A stretch of DNA of 64,000 nt from Rosa chinensis. Taxonomy: Eukaryota > Streptophyta > Magnoliopsida > Rosales > Rosaceae. This document shows positions 35,481-47,775 of this stretch, piece by piece. Numbering within the stretch: position 1 is the first letter of the stretch; every line of letters starts with the position of its first letter. Below the pieces are notes generated by a model. It was given only the letters and a program-made list of their open reading frames with translations, made no database searches and was not told the DNA's origin. The DNA is taken from positions 38,869,001-38,933,000 of the forward strand of contig NC_037090.1 in the NCBI RefSeq assembly GCF_002994745.2, written 5' to 3'. Position numbers and translations under genes: made by a program.

Positions 35481-35894
35481 GGTTTCTAAGTGATTTTTTC
35501 GGTTATTTGGATGGCTGAGTCAAGCAGCTGAGGCACCAATCTTGGCATTAAGACCCCCCCCCCCGGTCCTTTCTTTTCTGGTATGGTACAGGTCACTCAA
35601 AAACAATATTGAAAGAGCAGAATCGACCCTTCCTTTTTTTTTTTTTTTTTTTTCCATTATTCGAGTCCTCATCCCAAAAGCAGAATAGTAAATGTTCATT
35701 TGGGTCCATCAAAGATCTAAAGCAGATCTATTCAAGTGCATAGATGTTGATGCTAGACAGGGCCGGCCAACTTCTACCAAAATTTTGAGCGTGTTAGAAC
35801 ATCTTCAGGGAAAAGGCAAAACAAAATTCTAGACCTTCATGTTACTCAAAGAATTCTGACCAAAGCAAAACATGAAAGAAAAAGCATTATTCTT

Positions 35895-35980
35895 TATCAT
35901 TTCTTTTGGCCAACTGAAAGAAAAAAGAGAACGAATTTTTGGTGTTTTATCGATACCCTCTCCATTTTATAAGATCGTTG
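35895..35980. repeat. Direct and inverted repeats bracketing the copia remnant (left arm)
   Basis: 35897-35935 (TCATTTCTTTTGGCCAACTG and on) is repeated directly at about 39290-39335. The adjoining 35948-35978 (TTATCGATACCCTCTCCATT and on) occurs inverted at about 39442-39472 (CTTATAAAATGGAGAGGGTA). The copia remnant 35985-39288 lies between the arms. Confidence 0.8.
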
Positions 35981-37056
35981 TACGGTCTAAGAGCGTTCAC
36001 AATGAATCCAACCAAAAATAAACGACATAAACGAGTATTAGAGAAACTTATGTGTCGCTCTAGTGGGTTGTATGCAACCACTATCTGAGTTATTGAATCC
36101 AACCATGTCATGAGAGATGACTTATGGGATTTTGACACATATAGGCTTTGACATGATGATCCGTGTATTAAAGACTTTACACGGACATCCATTTTTAGAA
36201 CGAAGCAAAGTAAGAACCACGAATTGGTTTGAGGAGATTCACATGCGCCTCATGGCGCCATGATTGTGCAAAGACCGGCCATACATGGTCGGCGCCGCCT
36301 ACCCCCTGCAACAAATACATGGCATTGACGCCATAAACTCCTCTCTCTACTTCTCAAGTCTATTGTGACATTATGGCTTCACCAAAACCTTCATTGGTTG
36401 ATTATAAAGCCCATGTTTCATTCTGTAAAGCCTGTTATTTAGGATTGAGACCATCCTATGCAAAGGAGATTGAGGAAATAATTCCATTCTTACAAAGAAT
36501 CTAAGGGAATTCTATGGATTTGATCAACCAACTTGCAGACCGTATAGATGTTTTATGGTGTTGGTTGATACGCAAACACACTGGTCACGTGTTGTGCCAT
36601 TATCCACTCGTAATGCTGCTTATACTACATTCCTAGCACATAACATATGGCTACGGGCTCACTACCGAGATCATCCCATTCAGTCAATTTGACTTGATAA
36701 TGCTAGAGAGTTTACATCGACAATTTTCGATGACCATTGCATATCATTGGGTATTGATATCAAGTATCATATTTCCATGTACACACCTAATTGGTCTCGA
36801 GGAAAAGCCACCATTAAACGACTACGATGGTAGCCCGGACATTGGTAATGCACACCAATATTTCCGCTTGGGTTATGCAATATCGCATGCAGTTATGCTA
36901 ATTCATCTACGACTCATAGCAGCCACTCAACTTTTATTTGCGTTACAGCTAGTGACTGGGTTCGAGTCTAATATCTCGTATTTATGCATATTTGAATGTG
37001 CGGTTCATGTGCCAATTGCGCCGCCACAGCGCATCAACATGAGTCATTGCAACGAA

Positions 37057-37060
<4 letters not shown>

Positions 37061-37090
<30 letters not shown>
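37061..37090. repeat. (TA)n microsatellite
   Basis: Simple TA dinucleotide run within the copia remnant. Confidence 0.9.
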
Positions 37091-37097
<7 letters not shown>

Positions 37098-39112
37098 GAC
37101 ATGAGTCTCCAACTATAAGTCCGCTATGTAGAACCCTTGACAGGCGATCTCTATTTCGCTGGATTTGCGAATTGTCACTTTGATGAGACAGTCTTCCCGT
37201 CGTTAGGGGGAGATTAGAACGTCAATGTTCAACAGGAACGACATGAATTGTCGTGGTCTGTCCCCACTATGTCTCATCTTGATCCCCTAAAAGTGACGAG
37301 ATCACATATACCTGCTGCAAACATGCCTGCAAGGATTGATGTCCCCACAAGAGGACATGGTGCCACCCAGAGAAGATGGGAACTGCACCACTACCATGGA
37401 TGGTAGTATGGTGACGCCACAAAGGTGGCATAATGGCGTCATAGGCCATGGGTTCCGCTAGAGAGAGTAGGAGACCCATAGGTTTGATGGATTCTCGCCC
37501 TAAGAAGAGAGCCAGTTTGGCACAACTTGATCCATTGATCATTGATACTCAAAATCCATCTCATGAGAATATTTTGGATTGTGGTTATGTCCAAGAGACA
37601 TCGTTGGGGGACACCTCAATGTTAGAACCAATTCATGAGAATATAGAGATCTCTACGAACTACACTAGTGTACATGAGGACGTGGAATTATTGAGACCAA
37701 TGACATCGAACTTTACTCTGTTGAAGAATGCCAACGTAGAGAAAATTGGCTTAAATGGAAAGATGCGATCCATGTTGAATTGGATTCACTAACGAAGAGG
37801 AAGGATTTCGGGCCTGAGATGCCAACACCTCTTAACATAAAACCTATTGACATAAATAGGTCTTCATTGGATAGCGTGATGAGAAAAAGAGATGGTAATC
37901 TCACCTTATGGCGCAAGGTTCCTCACAACGCCTTGGAATCGACTACGAGAAGACATATTCTCTCGTAATGGATGTCATTGCACTCCATTACCTTGTTAGT
38001 TTGGTAGTTTCCAAATAACTGAACATGTAGCTTACGAATGTGGTCACTACGTATCTCTATGGGGATCTAGATACAGAATATAATGAAGGTTCTTGTGGAC
38101 TTTATTTACCCAAGTCAAGTGACTCTAGACCACGGAGCGCATTTGCAACGAGGTTGAAATGCTCACTAAAATGACTACTTGATTGGGAAGGGATATAATG
38201 AACTATGCCCACGCGTTTCCATGACAAGTTCCGGATTTGCAATTGTCGCGGTTTATGTTGATAAACATAATTGGAACCCTTGAGAGTTAAGGGAAACCGC
38301 TGAACATCTGAAATCCGAGTTTGAGAGGAATGACCTTGGGAGAACACGGTTTTGTCTAAATTCAGAACTTGTATACCGTGTCAAGAGACATTTCTGATAA
38401 AGTCAAAGATGTACCATGGTCGTCCGTAGTCTTGGCCCTAAAAGGGATCCGTTTCGTCCCAGGGATGATGACGAAGACGTGCTAATAGCAGAAGTGCTTA
38501 CTTATGTACAATAGGCGCATTATTGTACTTAGCACAATACAAGACCGGACACCTCAATTATTATGAACTTGTTGGCTAGATATAGCTCCGCGCCAACGCA
38601 ACTCCATTAGATTGGTATAAAGACAATCTTTCGATATTTGAGAGGTACGATTGATATGGGCTTGTTCTATCCCTACAGAGAAAAGAGATGACGGAAGTGT
38701 GGGATCGGACCCCACAAGGCAAAATGCCACCTTCCGTGCTCCTCCTCCCCTCCATCAAAATGACAACAAGCATTTCTAAATATTGAAGTGAACCAAATCC
38801 GATCAGAGGATAATGTAGCGGACTTATTTACTAAGTCGTTACCAAAATCCACTTTCAAGAAACATGTGAAGAGCATCGGATTGAGAAAGTTATCCGAACT
38901 CCCATGATTGTAGCAATCAGGGGGAGATATTGACATCATGGGGGAGGCATGATGTCTACATGTTCGATCTCGAAGAGTGAAGGACGTGTTGTGCTCTTCT
39001 TGTCCTTTGACCAGGGTTATTTTTGTCCCACAGGGTTTTTGTTACATGGCAAGATTTTTAACGAGGCAACTATCAAAGCGTCATCACCAAGTTTGAGCGG
39101 CACAAGGGGTAG

Positions 39113-39288
39113 TGTTGAAGGATGTCGACATAGTGTGCCTCTACAAACTAGGGTTTAGGATTGTAATAGGAAAGTGTTATAGGTATTCAATTGTATTCGG
39201 ATTCTCTTACCTTTTGTATACCTTGTAACTCCCTATATAAGGGCTCCTATTATCAATAATAAACACACAATTCTATTCTCCTACAACA
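39113..39288 (+). repeat. Probable 3' LTR of the copia remnant
   Basis: It starts TGTTGAAGGATGTCGACATA right after a short purine tract (AAGGGGTAG) and ends CTCCTACAACA. It contains a TATA-like CTATATAAGG at about 39233 and an AATAATAAACA poly(A)-like stretch. Only one copy exists in the window, so the boundaries rest on TG...CA and content. The end lies 298 bases before the NLR start codon. Confidence 0.65.
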
Positions 39289-39586
39289 TATCATTTCTTT
39301 TGGCCAACTGAAAGAAAAAAGAGTACGAATTTTTGCATGTGGGCATCCTTTTCTTAATTTATTTTACCTGTTATAGAAGGTGGGTATCTTCGTTGGAGAA
39401 GTTTTGCCTTTTTTGCCTTGTCGACAAAGTTATGTATCAGCGATCTTATAAAATGGAGAGGGTATCGATAAGGTGCCTAGTCAATCAAGACGATAGCACA
39501 CTCATTATCCTACATTATCCTTTCCTTTCAGTCTTCCATTTTCGATTACTCACAATTCTCAAACCCTAGCTAGCTATTTCAAGAAC
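39289..39586 (+). promoter_or_regulatory. Short NLR promoter/leader between LTR and start codon
   Basis: Only 298 bases separate the LTR from the NLR ATG. They include the direct and inverted repeat arms shared with 35895-35980. I do not see a convincing TATA box close to the ATG. The LTR's CTATATAAGG at 39233 is the best candidate nearby, so the retroelement may supply promoter activity. That is inference only. Confidence 0.4.
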
Positions 39587-42418
39587 ATGGCTGGAATACT
39601 AGTTGACGTTCTGTTAGAGCGTTTGGCTACGCTCGCCCTTGACAAGGTCGAACGCGAGCTGAAGCTGGTGAGAGGGGTTAAACAAGAAATCAAAAATCTC
39701 ACCAAGAAACTCAAAGCTATTCGAGCTGTACTGGAGGACGCAGAGCAGAGGCAAGTGATGGAAGCCAGCGTGAAAGATTGGCTGAATGAGCTAAATGATG
39801 TTTCCGACGACATGGATGACGTGCTGGATGAGTGGATCACTAGAGTTCTCATGCATCAATTGGAGAAACAAGAAAAACAAGGTGCAAATGCTCTTGCTAC
39901 TACTAAGAAGAAGGTATGCTTTCCCTTTCCTTCCTCTTGCTTTCGCTTCGGCCAAGTCAATCAGCTATTTCGTCGTCACGAAATTGCTGCGAAGATAAAA
40001 GAGCTAAATGAAAGTTTAGATTTGATTGATCAAAACAAACAAAGTTTTGGCTTTCATCAAAACACCACTAGGGTCCCCGAACTACCTCAACGACAAAAAA
40101 CTACTTCTCTTCCCAATATTAAAACATTTGGTCGAGATAAGGAGAAAAACCTCATAGTTAGCAAGTTGATAAGTGAGAGTAGTCAAGAAAAGGAAGTTCC
40201 TCTTATCATCCCTATTGTAGGGATGGGGGGAATGGGGAAAACAACTCTTGCTCAACTTGTTTATAATGATGAAAATGTCAAATCTCATTTTGACAAGAGA
40301 ATATGGGTCTGTGTCTCGGACCCTTTTGAAGAGATCAAGATTGCTCAAGCTATCATTGAAGAAATAGATAAAGATAATAGTTCAAAAAGCTCAAATGTGT
40401 TGCAAACCCTGACGCAATGTATAGATAAATTGATTGAGGGTAAAAAGTTTCTCCTAGTTTTAGATGATGTTTGGAGCCCAAACTCTGATCAATGGGAAGA
40501 ATTGATCAAACCTTTACGTAATGGTGGTATAGGAAGTAGGATATTGGTGACCACTAGAAAGGAGGAGGTTGTTACTTTAATGAAAGCAACAACTCAATTG
40601 ATCCATTTGAAGGAGTTGGGTGAAGCATTTTGTTTGTCATTGTTCTATTACAGTGCAGACATGGATGAGAGTAGTGTGTCCACCGAGTTTAAAAATATTG
40701 GATCAGAGATTGTGAAAAGGTGCAATGGGTTGCCTCTTGCTGCAAAAACATTAGGAAGCCTCATGCGTAATAAGAAAAAGATTCATGAATGGCAAGCTGT
40801 TTTAAAGAGTAAGACATGGGAATTGAAAGAGATTCAACAAGATGTTTTTCGACCACTACTATTAAGTTATCATGATTTGAGTCCAGCAACCAAACGTTGT
40901 CTTTTGTATTGTGTTACATTTCCAAAAGATTATGTGTACAATAGGAATTGTTTGATTGAGTTGTGGATGTCGCAAGATTATTTGAATGTCAAAGAAAGTA
41001 AAGAAAAGATAGTGGTTGGTCAAAATTATTTTGATGACTTAGTAATGCGGTCATTTTTTCAAGATATTGAGGATGTTCAGTTTGAGTATGGAAACATAAA
41101 ATGCAAAATTCATGATATTGTACATGACTTTCTACAATATTTGACAGAAAATGAATGTTTGATTTTGGATTTTGAGTTGGATGCTAGTAAGAGAAGAGAT
41201 TTGTCAAAGGATAAAGTTCATCATTTGACCTTAGTGCATGCAACCGAGGGTGATTCTCTGCAAACTTTTCTCCCTAATTATAAAAAATTACGTACCTTGA
41301 TAGCTATACAATCATCCGAATATTCCATTGGCCCAATATTTGAGTTGATAGTACAATTGAAATGCCTTAGAACATTAGACTTGCGTGGTTGGCGGGGGAA
41401 GGGTTGTCTCAAAGAAATTCGCGAGACGATAGGTGGATTGATACATTTGAGGTATCTCGATTTATCCGAGAATTTGGGGTTGGAGGAATTACCCAGCGCC
41501 CTGGGCAGCTTATACAACCTGCAAACCTTGCGACTTGTTCGTTGCGTGAATCTGAAAAAAGTAGATGTCCGAAGGCTGATTAACTTGAGGCATCTTTATG
41601 TTGAAGGCTGTTGGGAGCTAAAGTTAATTGAAGGGATTGAGAAATTAACAGATCTGCAAAGGCTAGATCAGTTTGTTGTCCCAATTATCGGTGGTGATGA
41701 AGGAAACAAGTTGGAACATCTGAAAGACTTGAATCAGCTTCAAGGGAGTCTTGCTATTCGTATTCTGGGAAATCCAAATATGGCGGAGAATGCAGCAGCA
41801 ATCATGGTGAATAAGGCTCACCTCCTGGAATTGAGACTAGAGTTTTACTCGGTTGATGAAGGAAAGCATGGAGAAATTATGAATGGCTTAGAGCCGCATC
41901 CAGATTTGGAATCTTTATACATCTGGTTTTATAAAGGTGGCGCCTTCTCCCATTGGTTGTCGTATTTACACAGCTTGAGAATGCTCATCCTTGAGACTTG
42001 CACGAAATGTGGGGTTTTGCCTCCTTTAGGGAAACTGGCGTCCCTTGAATCATTGCATATTGTGCAACTCCATGGAGTCTCAAAGGTAGGAGTTGAGTTT
42101 TTGGGAATAGATGATGGGCAAACCTCCTCATCGTCTTCCATTTTCATATCATTCCCCAAGCTTAAACAACTCGGCTTCTACAACATGGGGCCATGGGAAG
42201 AGTGGGTAGGAGTGGAAAATAATAATATTACAATCATGCCATGCCTCTCTCAATTGACAATTGGGTACTGCTACAAGCTAAAAGCACTGCCGGACTTCCT
42301 GTGGGAGACACCACTACAGAAATTGCACATCTTTAGATCTCCAATTCTCCAAGACCTTTACAGACAAGGAATAGGTGAGAAGTGGGCCAAGATCCCAACC
42401 ATCGTGATAGAAGACTAA
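39587..42418 (+). CDS. CNL-type disease-resistance protein (RGA-like, CC-NB-ARC-LRR)
   Basis: Intact single-exon gene of 943 codons for an intracellular immune receptor. A Rx-type coiled coil fills residues 1-~130, with the EDVID-equivalent LNDVSDDMDDVLDEW at about 66-80. NB-ARC motifs: P-loop GMGGMGKTT (212-220), kinase-2 LLVLDDVW (289-296; final W typical of CNLs), RNBS-B GSRILVTTR (316-324) and GLPL (381-384). The MHD-position motif is IHD (508-510) instead of MHD. Irregular leucine-rich repeats run from about residue 560 to the end (LRTLDLRGW, LRYLDLSEN, LQTLRLVRC). ATP/ADP switching by NB-ARC and effector sensing by LRR are family knowledge. The start codon is the first ATG after AGCTATTTCAAGAAC and opens the family-typical MAGILVDVLLERL. 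It is the only complete NLR here. Confidence 0.96.
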   Translation: MAGILVDVLLERLATLALDKVERELKLVRGVKQEIKNLTKKLKAIRAVLEDAEQRQVMEASVKDWLNELNDVSDDMDDVLDEWITRVLMHQLEKQEKQGANALATTKKKVCFPFPSSCFRFGQVNQLFRRHEIAAKIKELNESLDLIDQNKQSFGFHQNTTRVPELPQRQKTTSLPNIKTFGRDKEKNLIVSKLISESSQEKEVPLIIPIVGMGGMGKTTLAQLVYNDENVKSHFDKRIWVCVSDPFEEIKIAQAIIEEIDKDNSSKSSNVLQTLTQCIDKLIEGKKFLLVLDDVWSPNSDQWEELIKPLRNGGIGSRILVTTRKEEVVTLMKATTQLIHLKELGEAFCLSLFYYSADMDESSVSTEFKNIGSEIVKRCNGLPLAAKTLGSLMRNKKKIHEWQAVLKSKTWELKEIQQDVFRPLLLSYHDLSPATKRCLLYCVTFPKDYVYNRNCLIELWMSQDYLNVKESKEKIVVGQNYFDDLVMRSFFQDIEDVQFEYGNIKCKIHDIVHDFLQYLTENECLILDFELDASKRRDLSKDKVHHLTLVHATEGDSLQTFLPNYKKLRTLIAIQSSEYSIGPIFELIVQLKCLRTLDLRGWRGKGCLKEIRETIGGLIHLRYLDLSENLGLEELPSALGSLYNLQTLRLVRCVNLKKVDVRRLINLRHLYVEGCWELKLIEGIEKLTDLQRLDQFVVPIIGGDEGNKLEHLKDLNQLQGSLAIRILGNPNMAENAAAIMVNKAHLLELRLEFYSVDEGKHGEIMNGLEPHPDLESLYIWFYKGGAFSHWLSYLHSLRMLILETCTKCGVLPPLGKLASLESLHIVQLHGVSKVGVEFLGIDDGQTSSSSSIFISFPKLKQLGFYNMGPWEEWVGVENNNITIMPCLSQLTIGYCYKLKALPDFLWETPLQKLHIFRSPILQDLYRQGIGEKWAKIPTIVIED

Positions 42419-45400
42419 TCTGGATGACGCATCTCAAAGGTACATTTGATACAGTTGCTTCATTTAATTAATGGGATATTTCTTATTTGGATGTGTAATT
42501 TCTCCATCATTCGACACATTCCAGGCTTCAGCTTCTCTTGAAACAAGCACAGTTCTCTATCATTCGTCATATTTCAACCTGGTGAGCTTAATATGTGCAC
42601 TTATCTGTTATTATTTTTATCACATGCATGGGACTCCTAGTTATATAATTGAATCATTTCTTTTACCATTATGTATTCTAGGGATGCATGTCCAATGGAA
42701 GTCAATATTGGAGCTAGGGGACAAGGGAACATCAATTGAGCATCAGGCATTGTCTTCCCCCCTACCCTTCAGATACATCAGTGATTAGTTGAGCATGAGC
42801 TAGCAGAGTTATAGCATAGACCAAACCTAGGAGGGTACGAAAGAGGTCAAACACTTGAGGTGGTCATACATGTGCTTCCTCAGATCGATGCTCAACTTTC
42901 TATCAATTTTAGCCGTATTCACCTTGATTTTTTCAGGATACAGGTAACTTCAATGCTCTGATTTTTATGCCCAGTCTCTGTATTTATTAGCAAAACTAAG
43001 TAGCTTTTATACAGCAGATGATCATTCATGCCCACGTGAATAGCTAAAGGGATTCTTGGACTTCCAATTCCAATACTAGATGATCTTCACCACTAAGGTT
43101 TGTTTTTCTTTTGTGCTGACGTTCCAGATAGGGAATTCCCCTTAAATCTTTTGACAGTTGGTAGTTTATTGATTTTCTTCTGTAAACCAAGTTATAGATA
43201 AGTCCTCTAATTATGTATCCATTGTAGATGTGAACCGCACCAGGCTGCTTGTACTGCTCGTATTGAAGCTGCATGCATAAGCATTCATCATGGCATCTGA
43301 ATTTGGGAAACTGCATAAGTACCAACTTGTAGATTATATTATAACTTGAAGTTCTTGGTTTTCAAGTTGGACTATTAGCAAGTCTCGTAAAACCTTTTGA
43401 TTAATTACATGGACCGAGGACGGTCTAGTCAAGAATATCGATCTCTTCCATTGTCTGGACTTTATTAGACTTACTGGGAAGCTATGCAAGGTTATGACAA
43501 TGAGCTGTCATTGGAGAAGTTAAACTTGGGATTGTTCCTTTGGTCTAAGTAGGTTATGCTAGCTTGTGTATCCTTCTGCTCGTCTAAGTTATATCGTCAT
43601 TGTTTATATAGGTACATAACTCCTGCCATAGAATTCTAAATTTGCATGTTTTAGTATATTTGGTGTTTATCAGTAATTAGCAAGGAAAAAGAAGTGAGAA
43701 TATTGATGCATTATATAGACATGAGAATGATGCATCAGATGGTTTTCTTGAGAGATTAATGTTTGAGTGTGATATAGGTGATCATGACTGTCAGGAGCTT
43801 AAGAGGTTACAAACAGCACCAGTTAGAGACATGTTCTTAAAGCATTGAAAGAAGGCATGAGGTTACTGAAGGCTGCCAGTTTGAAGACCTTCCTGTTTGG
43901 TTATGATACTCTTCTTCCTCTAATGCTGGAACTTGGGTCCCTATCAAGTACATTTTAGAAAGATTGCAAGCACCCTTCTGTGTATGGAATTGGGAGGTTC
44001 GGCTTCAAAGTTCTGTTGGTTAGACTCCTGAAGATGAGATGACCCTCAGGTACTCTTCATGTTGTGTGGAAAGTTCCAGAATAATTCAAAAGAAATCTTT
44101 AGGTAGCATAACAAAACCTTATGTTACCTAGAATTATCATTTTCTTTTGATTCAAGATATAGTCAAGTCTAACTAATGTTAGTATTGCAGAAGAAAATCG
44201 CACCAACGTACATGTACAGCTCACACTGAGACTTCATTTAGAATGGCCTTGGAGTTGCAAAGCTGATGGGATGCTAATATGATAAGCTATCTATGTCATA
44301 ACCTAAAGTTCTCAGTTCATGTGTGTTTGTGGCACATATATGGCTCTGTAAGACTGTGACTGTGAGACTGAGTTAAGGATCATAGATTGCTTTAACTTTT
44401 TGGTTATTTGGGTGCACCTAGGTTGGACTGTTGGAGCAATGCATCTGAGACACCAATCAGACCTACATTTGACAAGCTGTGGGGTGGCCATGATAGATGA
44501 AAGAAGGGTAATTTGCTTGTAGACACAAAGCCTGCTTCATTTACTTTTGTTTCCCCTCGTCACTAGGAGATTAATTCCTTTTTGCAGAGGATTGGGCAAG
44601 TACTCATGCATCCAATATTTGATTGGGAGCCCAGCCCAGGTCTCCGTTCCCTATTCCTTTTTGCTGATACGAATTTGCCTGTATGCTGATCTCTACTTGT
44701 GCAGAGAGGATAATCAAGGTATGAGTAACCGATTTTTTTATTATTTTACATTTAGATAAGTTGATTTTAAGGAAAATATATAGATAGAGAATTATAGGGT
44801 GCAAGATTGTTATATGTGCTGTCATTCCAACTGAAAAACAGTGATGAGCAGAGAAAATTCCTATAGAAATCTGTAAAGTAACATGACTATCAAAACTTCT
44901 ACTGATATCAAAAAACTTTTATGGACTTTCTAGTACTAATTATTTACAGTATCATAGGCCTGTTACAAGTATACTATCAAAACAGCTACATGCCTGTATA
45001 TACTTGCTTGAAGTTCTTGCAACCAGCTTTATTTGATTCATATCTGTTTCTTTCAAAATCATCTCTTACTATTTAAGACAAGTGTGTCTTCATATTCACA
45101 TTATTTTAAGCAAGTTTCTTACCGTAATCCAATTAATATATTGCAGGTGCAGTCAAACCACCATTCCTTGCGGTAGAATGTCAAGCAACAATATTACAAC
45201 ATGCAATTACAAACTTATTTTGTATCACCTATTTGACTGATGGATGAGGCAGGCTATCTTACCTAAACTAGGTAATTTTTCATAACCATCTTAAGTAAGC
45301 CTATGTTACAAACTAGACTGATCCCATGGCATGAAATAGTTGTGCTATTGGCTTAAGATATTCGAGGTGTGGAAGAAAAGAGTGGATATGACCATGAGGT

Positions 45401-47775
45401 CCATTCCATGAAAATTCACTTTTGCCATGTTTTGAAGACTGAGATTAGCATTTAGCCCATTGCTGCAACAATGTTGTTCCACATAGATTTATGAGTTCAA
45501 CTTATTATCTATTGGGTTCGGTATCACAGATTGCTTTTAGCCTTTTGGTTAATTCGATGTATTATGGATGGAGCCTAGCCAAGCAGCTGAGGCATCTCTT
45601 CGAGTGTCTCAACTTTATTAGGAAGCTGTGCATGGTTTTGAGGTGTGAGGTGTGACTATGAGCCATCATAGAAGATTGTTCAACTTGGGATTGTTTCTTT
45701 GGTCTACCTAGGTTGTGCCTGTGTCTTTACTGCTGATTATAACTTATATCTTCATATACTGTTAATAATATTCTGCTTCCTCTGACGCAAGTTGTTTAGA
45801 ATTTATTATTTTCTTTTGATTCAGGTTACTAAGTCCTCTGATTTTGTATCTAATGTAGAAGAAAATCGTACCAAGATACATGTAAAGCTAATATTTACCG
45901 ATGCTGGAAGCATTTAGAATCGCCTTGGAGTTGAGAGCCTGATCGAATTGTACTTTGGTAAGCTATTATATGATTTATATCATAAGTTCATAACTGGTGC
46001 CTTGCGGCATGGAACTGCTGTTACTTGTGACTTAAGTTGCAACTGCATGCAGCTGTATTTTCTGAGAAATGTCTACTCGCTTTTTATTTGTATACAATTT
46101 ACTAGAGAGCATTTGTTTTGTCTGTATTATTGACTCTGAACATTGTTCTGTTAGATTATGAGTAGCGCACTAAATCGAGCATCAGAGATTGCTTTTAACT
46201 TTTATTGGTTGTTTGGTTGTACCTAGGTGGAGGATGGGAATAATGATCTGCCAATATCTGATAGTAATCCCAGCTCGACCAACTTCCAAACACGTCTCAC
46301 TTCCCTATTAATGTGACAGAGTGATAGACTGAAATTGAATCACCGACATCTTCGAACCTGCCTTAAAGATTCTGTACTTATATGCAGAGAGGATAAGCAC
46401 TACATCTTCCTTCATCAACAGAATCTTCCCTGTAGTTTGTCTGCCAAACAAAGACAGCACGAGCTGAAATGAGTGAACTGTTGACTAGCTTGTTGTCAAA
46501 GACGGATACATTAACTGCCACCGTACCAGTGACTGTTCCAGGAATGAAGGTACGAATAACAAACATCTTCATTACATTGTTCTTGCACCTTCACATCAGT
46601 TGAGCATCAAGCATTGTCTTTGTAGCTATTAGCTAGGCAGCTCATGGCTTCCTCACATACTGAACTGAACTCCCTATCAGCTTTAATTACTTCTGCGGCT
46701 TGATTTCTTAAACATACAGGTAATTGCAGAGCAGTGTGATTACTATATATGTTTGTCTGCAATGTCTGATTTGTGTATGAAGTCTCTGGGCTTATTAGCC
46801 AATTTAAGTTGCTTATATACAGGAAATGATGATTCTCGGTCATGTATAGAGCTGAAAGGATTCTGGACTTCTCAAGGACAAGATGATCCTCACCTCCTCA
46901 GGTTTGTCTTTCTCTTGCACTGACATTTCAGATACAAAATTTTCAATAAATACTCGGATAGTTTATAAATTGTAATTGATTATCCTCTTCAAATTCAGGT
47001 TATACAATTCTTCTATTTACATAATTTGGCATATAGTGTAGATGCTACTACATTGAAACTTGAAGCATTAAGAATGGCATTGGAGTTTATGGGATGCTAA
47101 TTTGGTAAGCTGCATATAATTATAATAATAGCATAACTTGAAGTTCTTCGTTTTCATGCTGGAGTGATTAGCTATGTTACTAATTTCTTTTTACCTTTTT
47201 CATTAATTAGATACCGAGGTTGGAGTAGCTTAGTCAGGCAGCTGAGCATCTTATCTAATTATGTATATATTATAGATGAGAATCGCACCAGGCTACTTGT
47301 ACTGCTCATATTGAAGCTTGATGCATTCAGAATGGCATCAGACTATCAGAGTTTGGTAAGCTACGTGCATACCTTTTTGTATATTATATCATAACTTGAA
47401 GTTTTTGGTTTTCAAGTTGGACTGATTAGCTATGTCACAGAAAATCTTTTGGTTAATCACATGGGCCGATGATGGAGCTGAGTCAAGAGCATCTCTTCCA
47501 AGCGTCTGGACTTTATTAGAGTTATTGGGAAGGTATGCAAGGTTGTAACAATGACCTGCCATCGGACAATTTAGACTTGAGATTGTTCCTTTGGTCTATA
47601 CTAGATCCTGCTAGCTTGTGTGTCCTTCTGCTGATTTAACTTCTAATAGGAGATTCTCTTTTGCAGAGGATGGGGCAAATGAGCATGCATCCAATACTTG
47701 ATCGGAAGTCAAACTGCTATTCGTCAAGTTCCCCAACTCTGAAATTCACCCTCTCAGTCTACTTCACAAGTTTCC
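42419..47775. repeat. Array of diverged modules downstream of the NLR
   Basis: No complete gene is present. Short splice-acceptor-like segments recur with the pattern (G/T)AGAAGAAAATCGCACCA ... TACTGCTC/TGTACAGCT ... ATTGAAGCTT ... AGAATGGCATTGGAGTT, near 43225, 44188, 45858, 47035 and 47270 (also 35200). Other blocks recur at 43440-43530 and 47510-47590 (GGACTTTATTAGACTTACTG) and at 46135-46280, matching 33725-33880. This looks like tandemly duplicated 3' UTR exons/introns of RGA genes whose coding parts are gone. Confidence 0.65.

Larger units (their letters stand above)
35985..39288 (+). mobile_element. Decayed Ty1/copia element (5' truncated) upstream of the NLR
   Basis: Homologous to the pol part of the copia element at 48299-54929 (for example 36020-36150 matches 51320-51440). 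Fragments in several frames show the gag-pre-integrase region, the integrase core (DDHCISLGIDIKYH near 36733) and the RNase H end (VADLFTKSLPKSTFKKHVKS, 38813-38872). Many stops and frameshifts break it. There is no 5' LTR, leader or gag. A short right LTR is proposed at 39113-39288 and is unlike the LTR of the 48 kb element. A (TA)n run lies at 37061-37090. Confidence 0.85.

Noticed and set aside
36694..37104. 136-codon frame in the copia remnant as a separate gene
   Set aside because: It is a frameshifted part of the copia integrase region ending in a TA microsatellite, with a parallel at 51838-52194.
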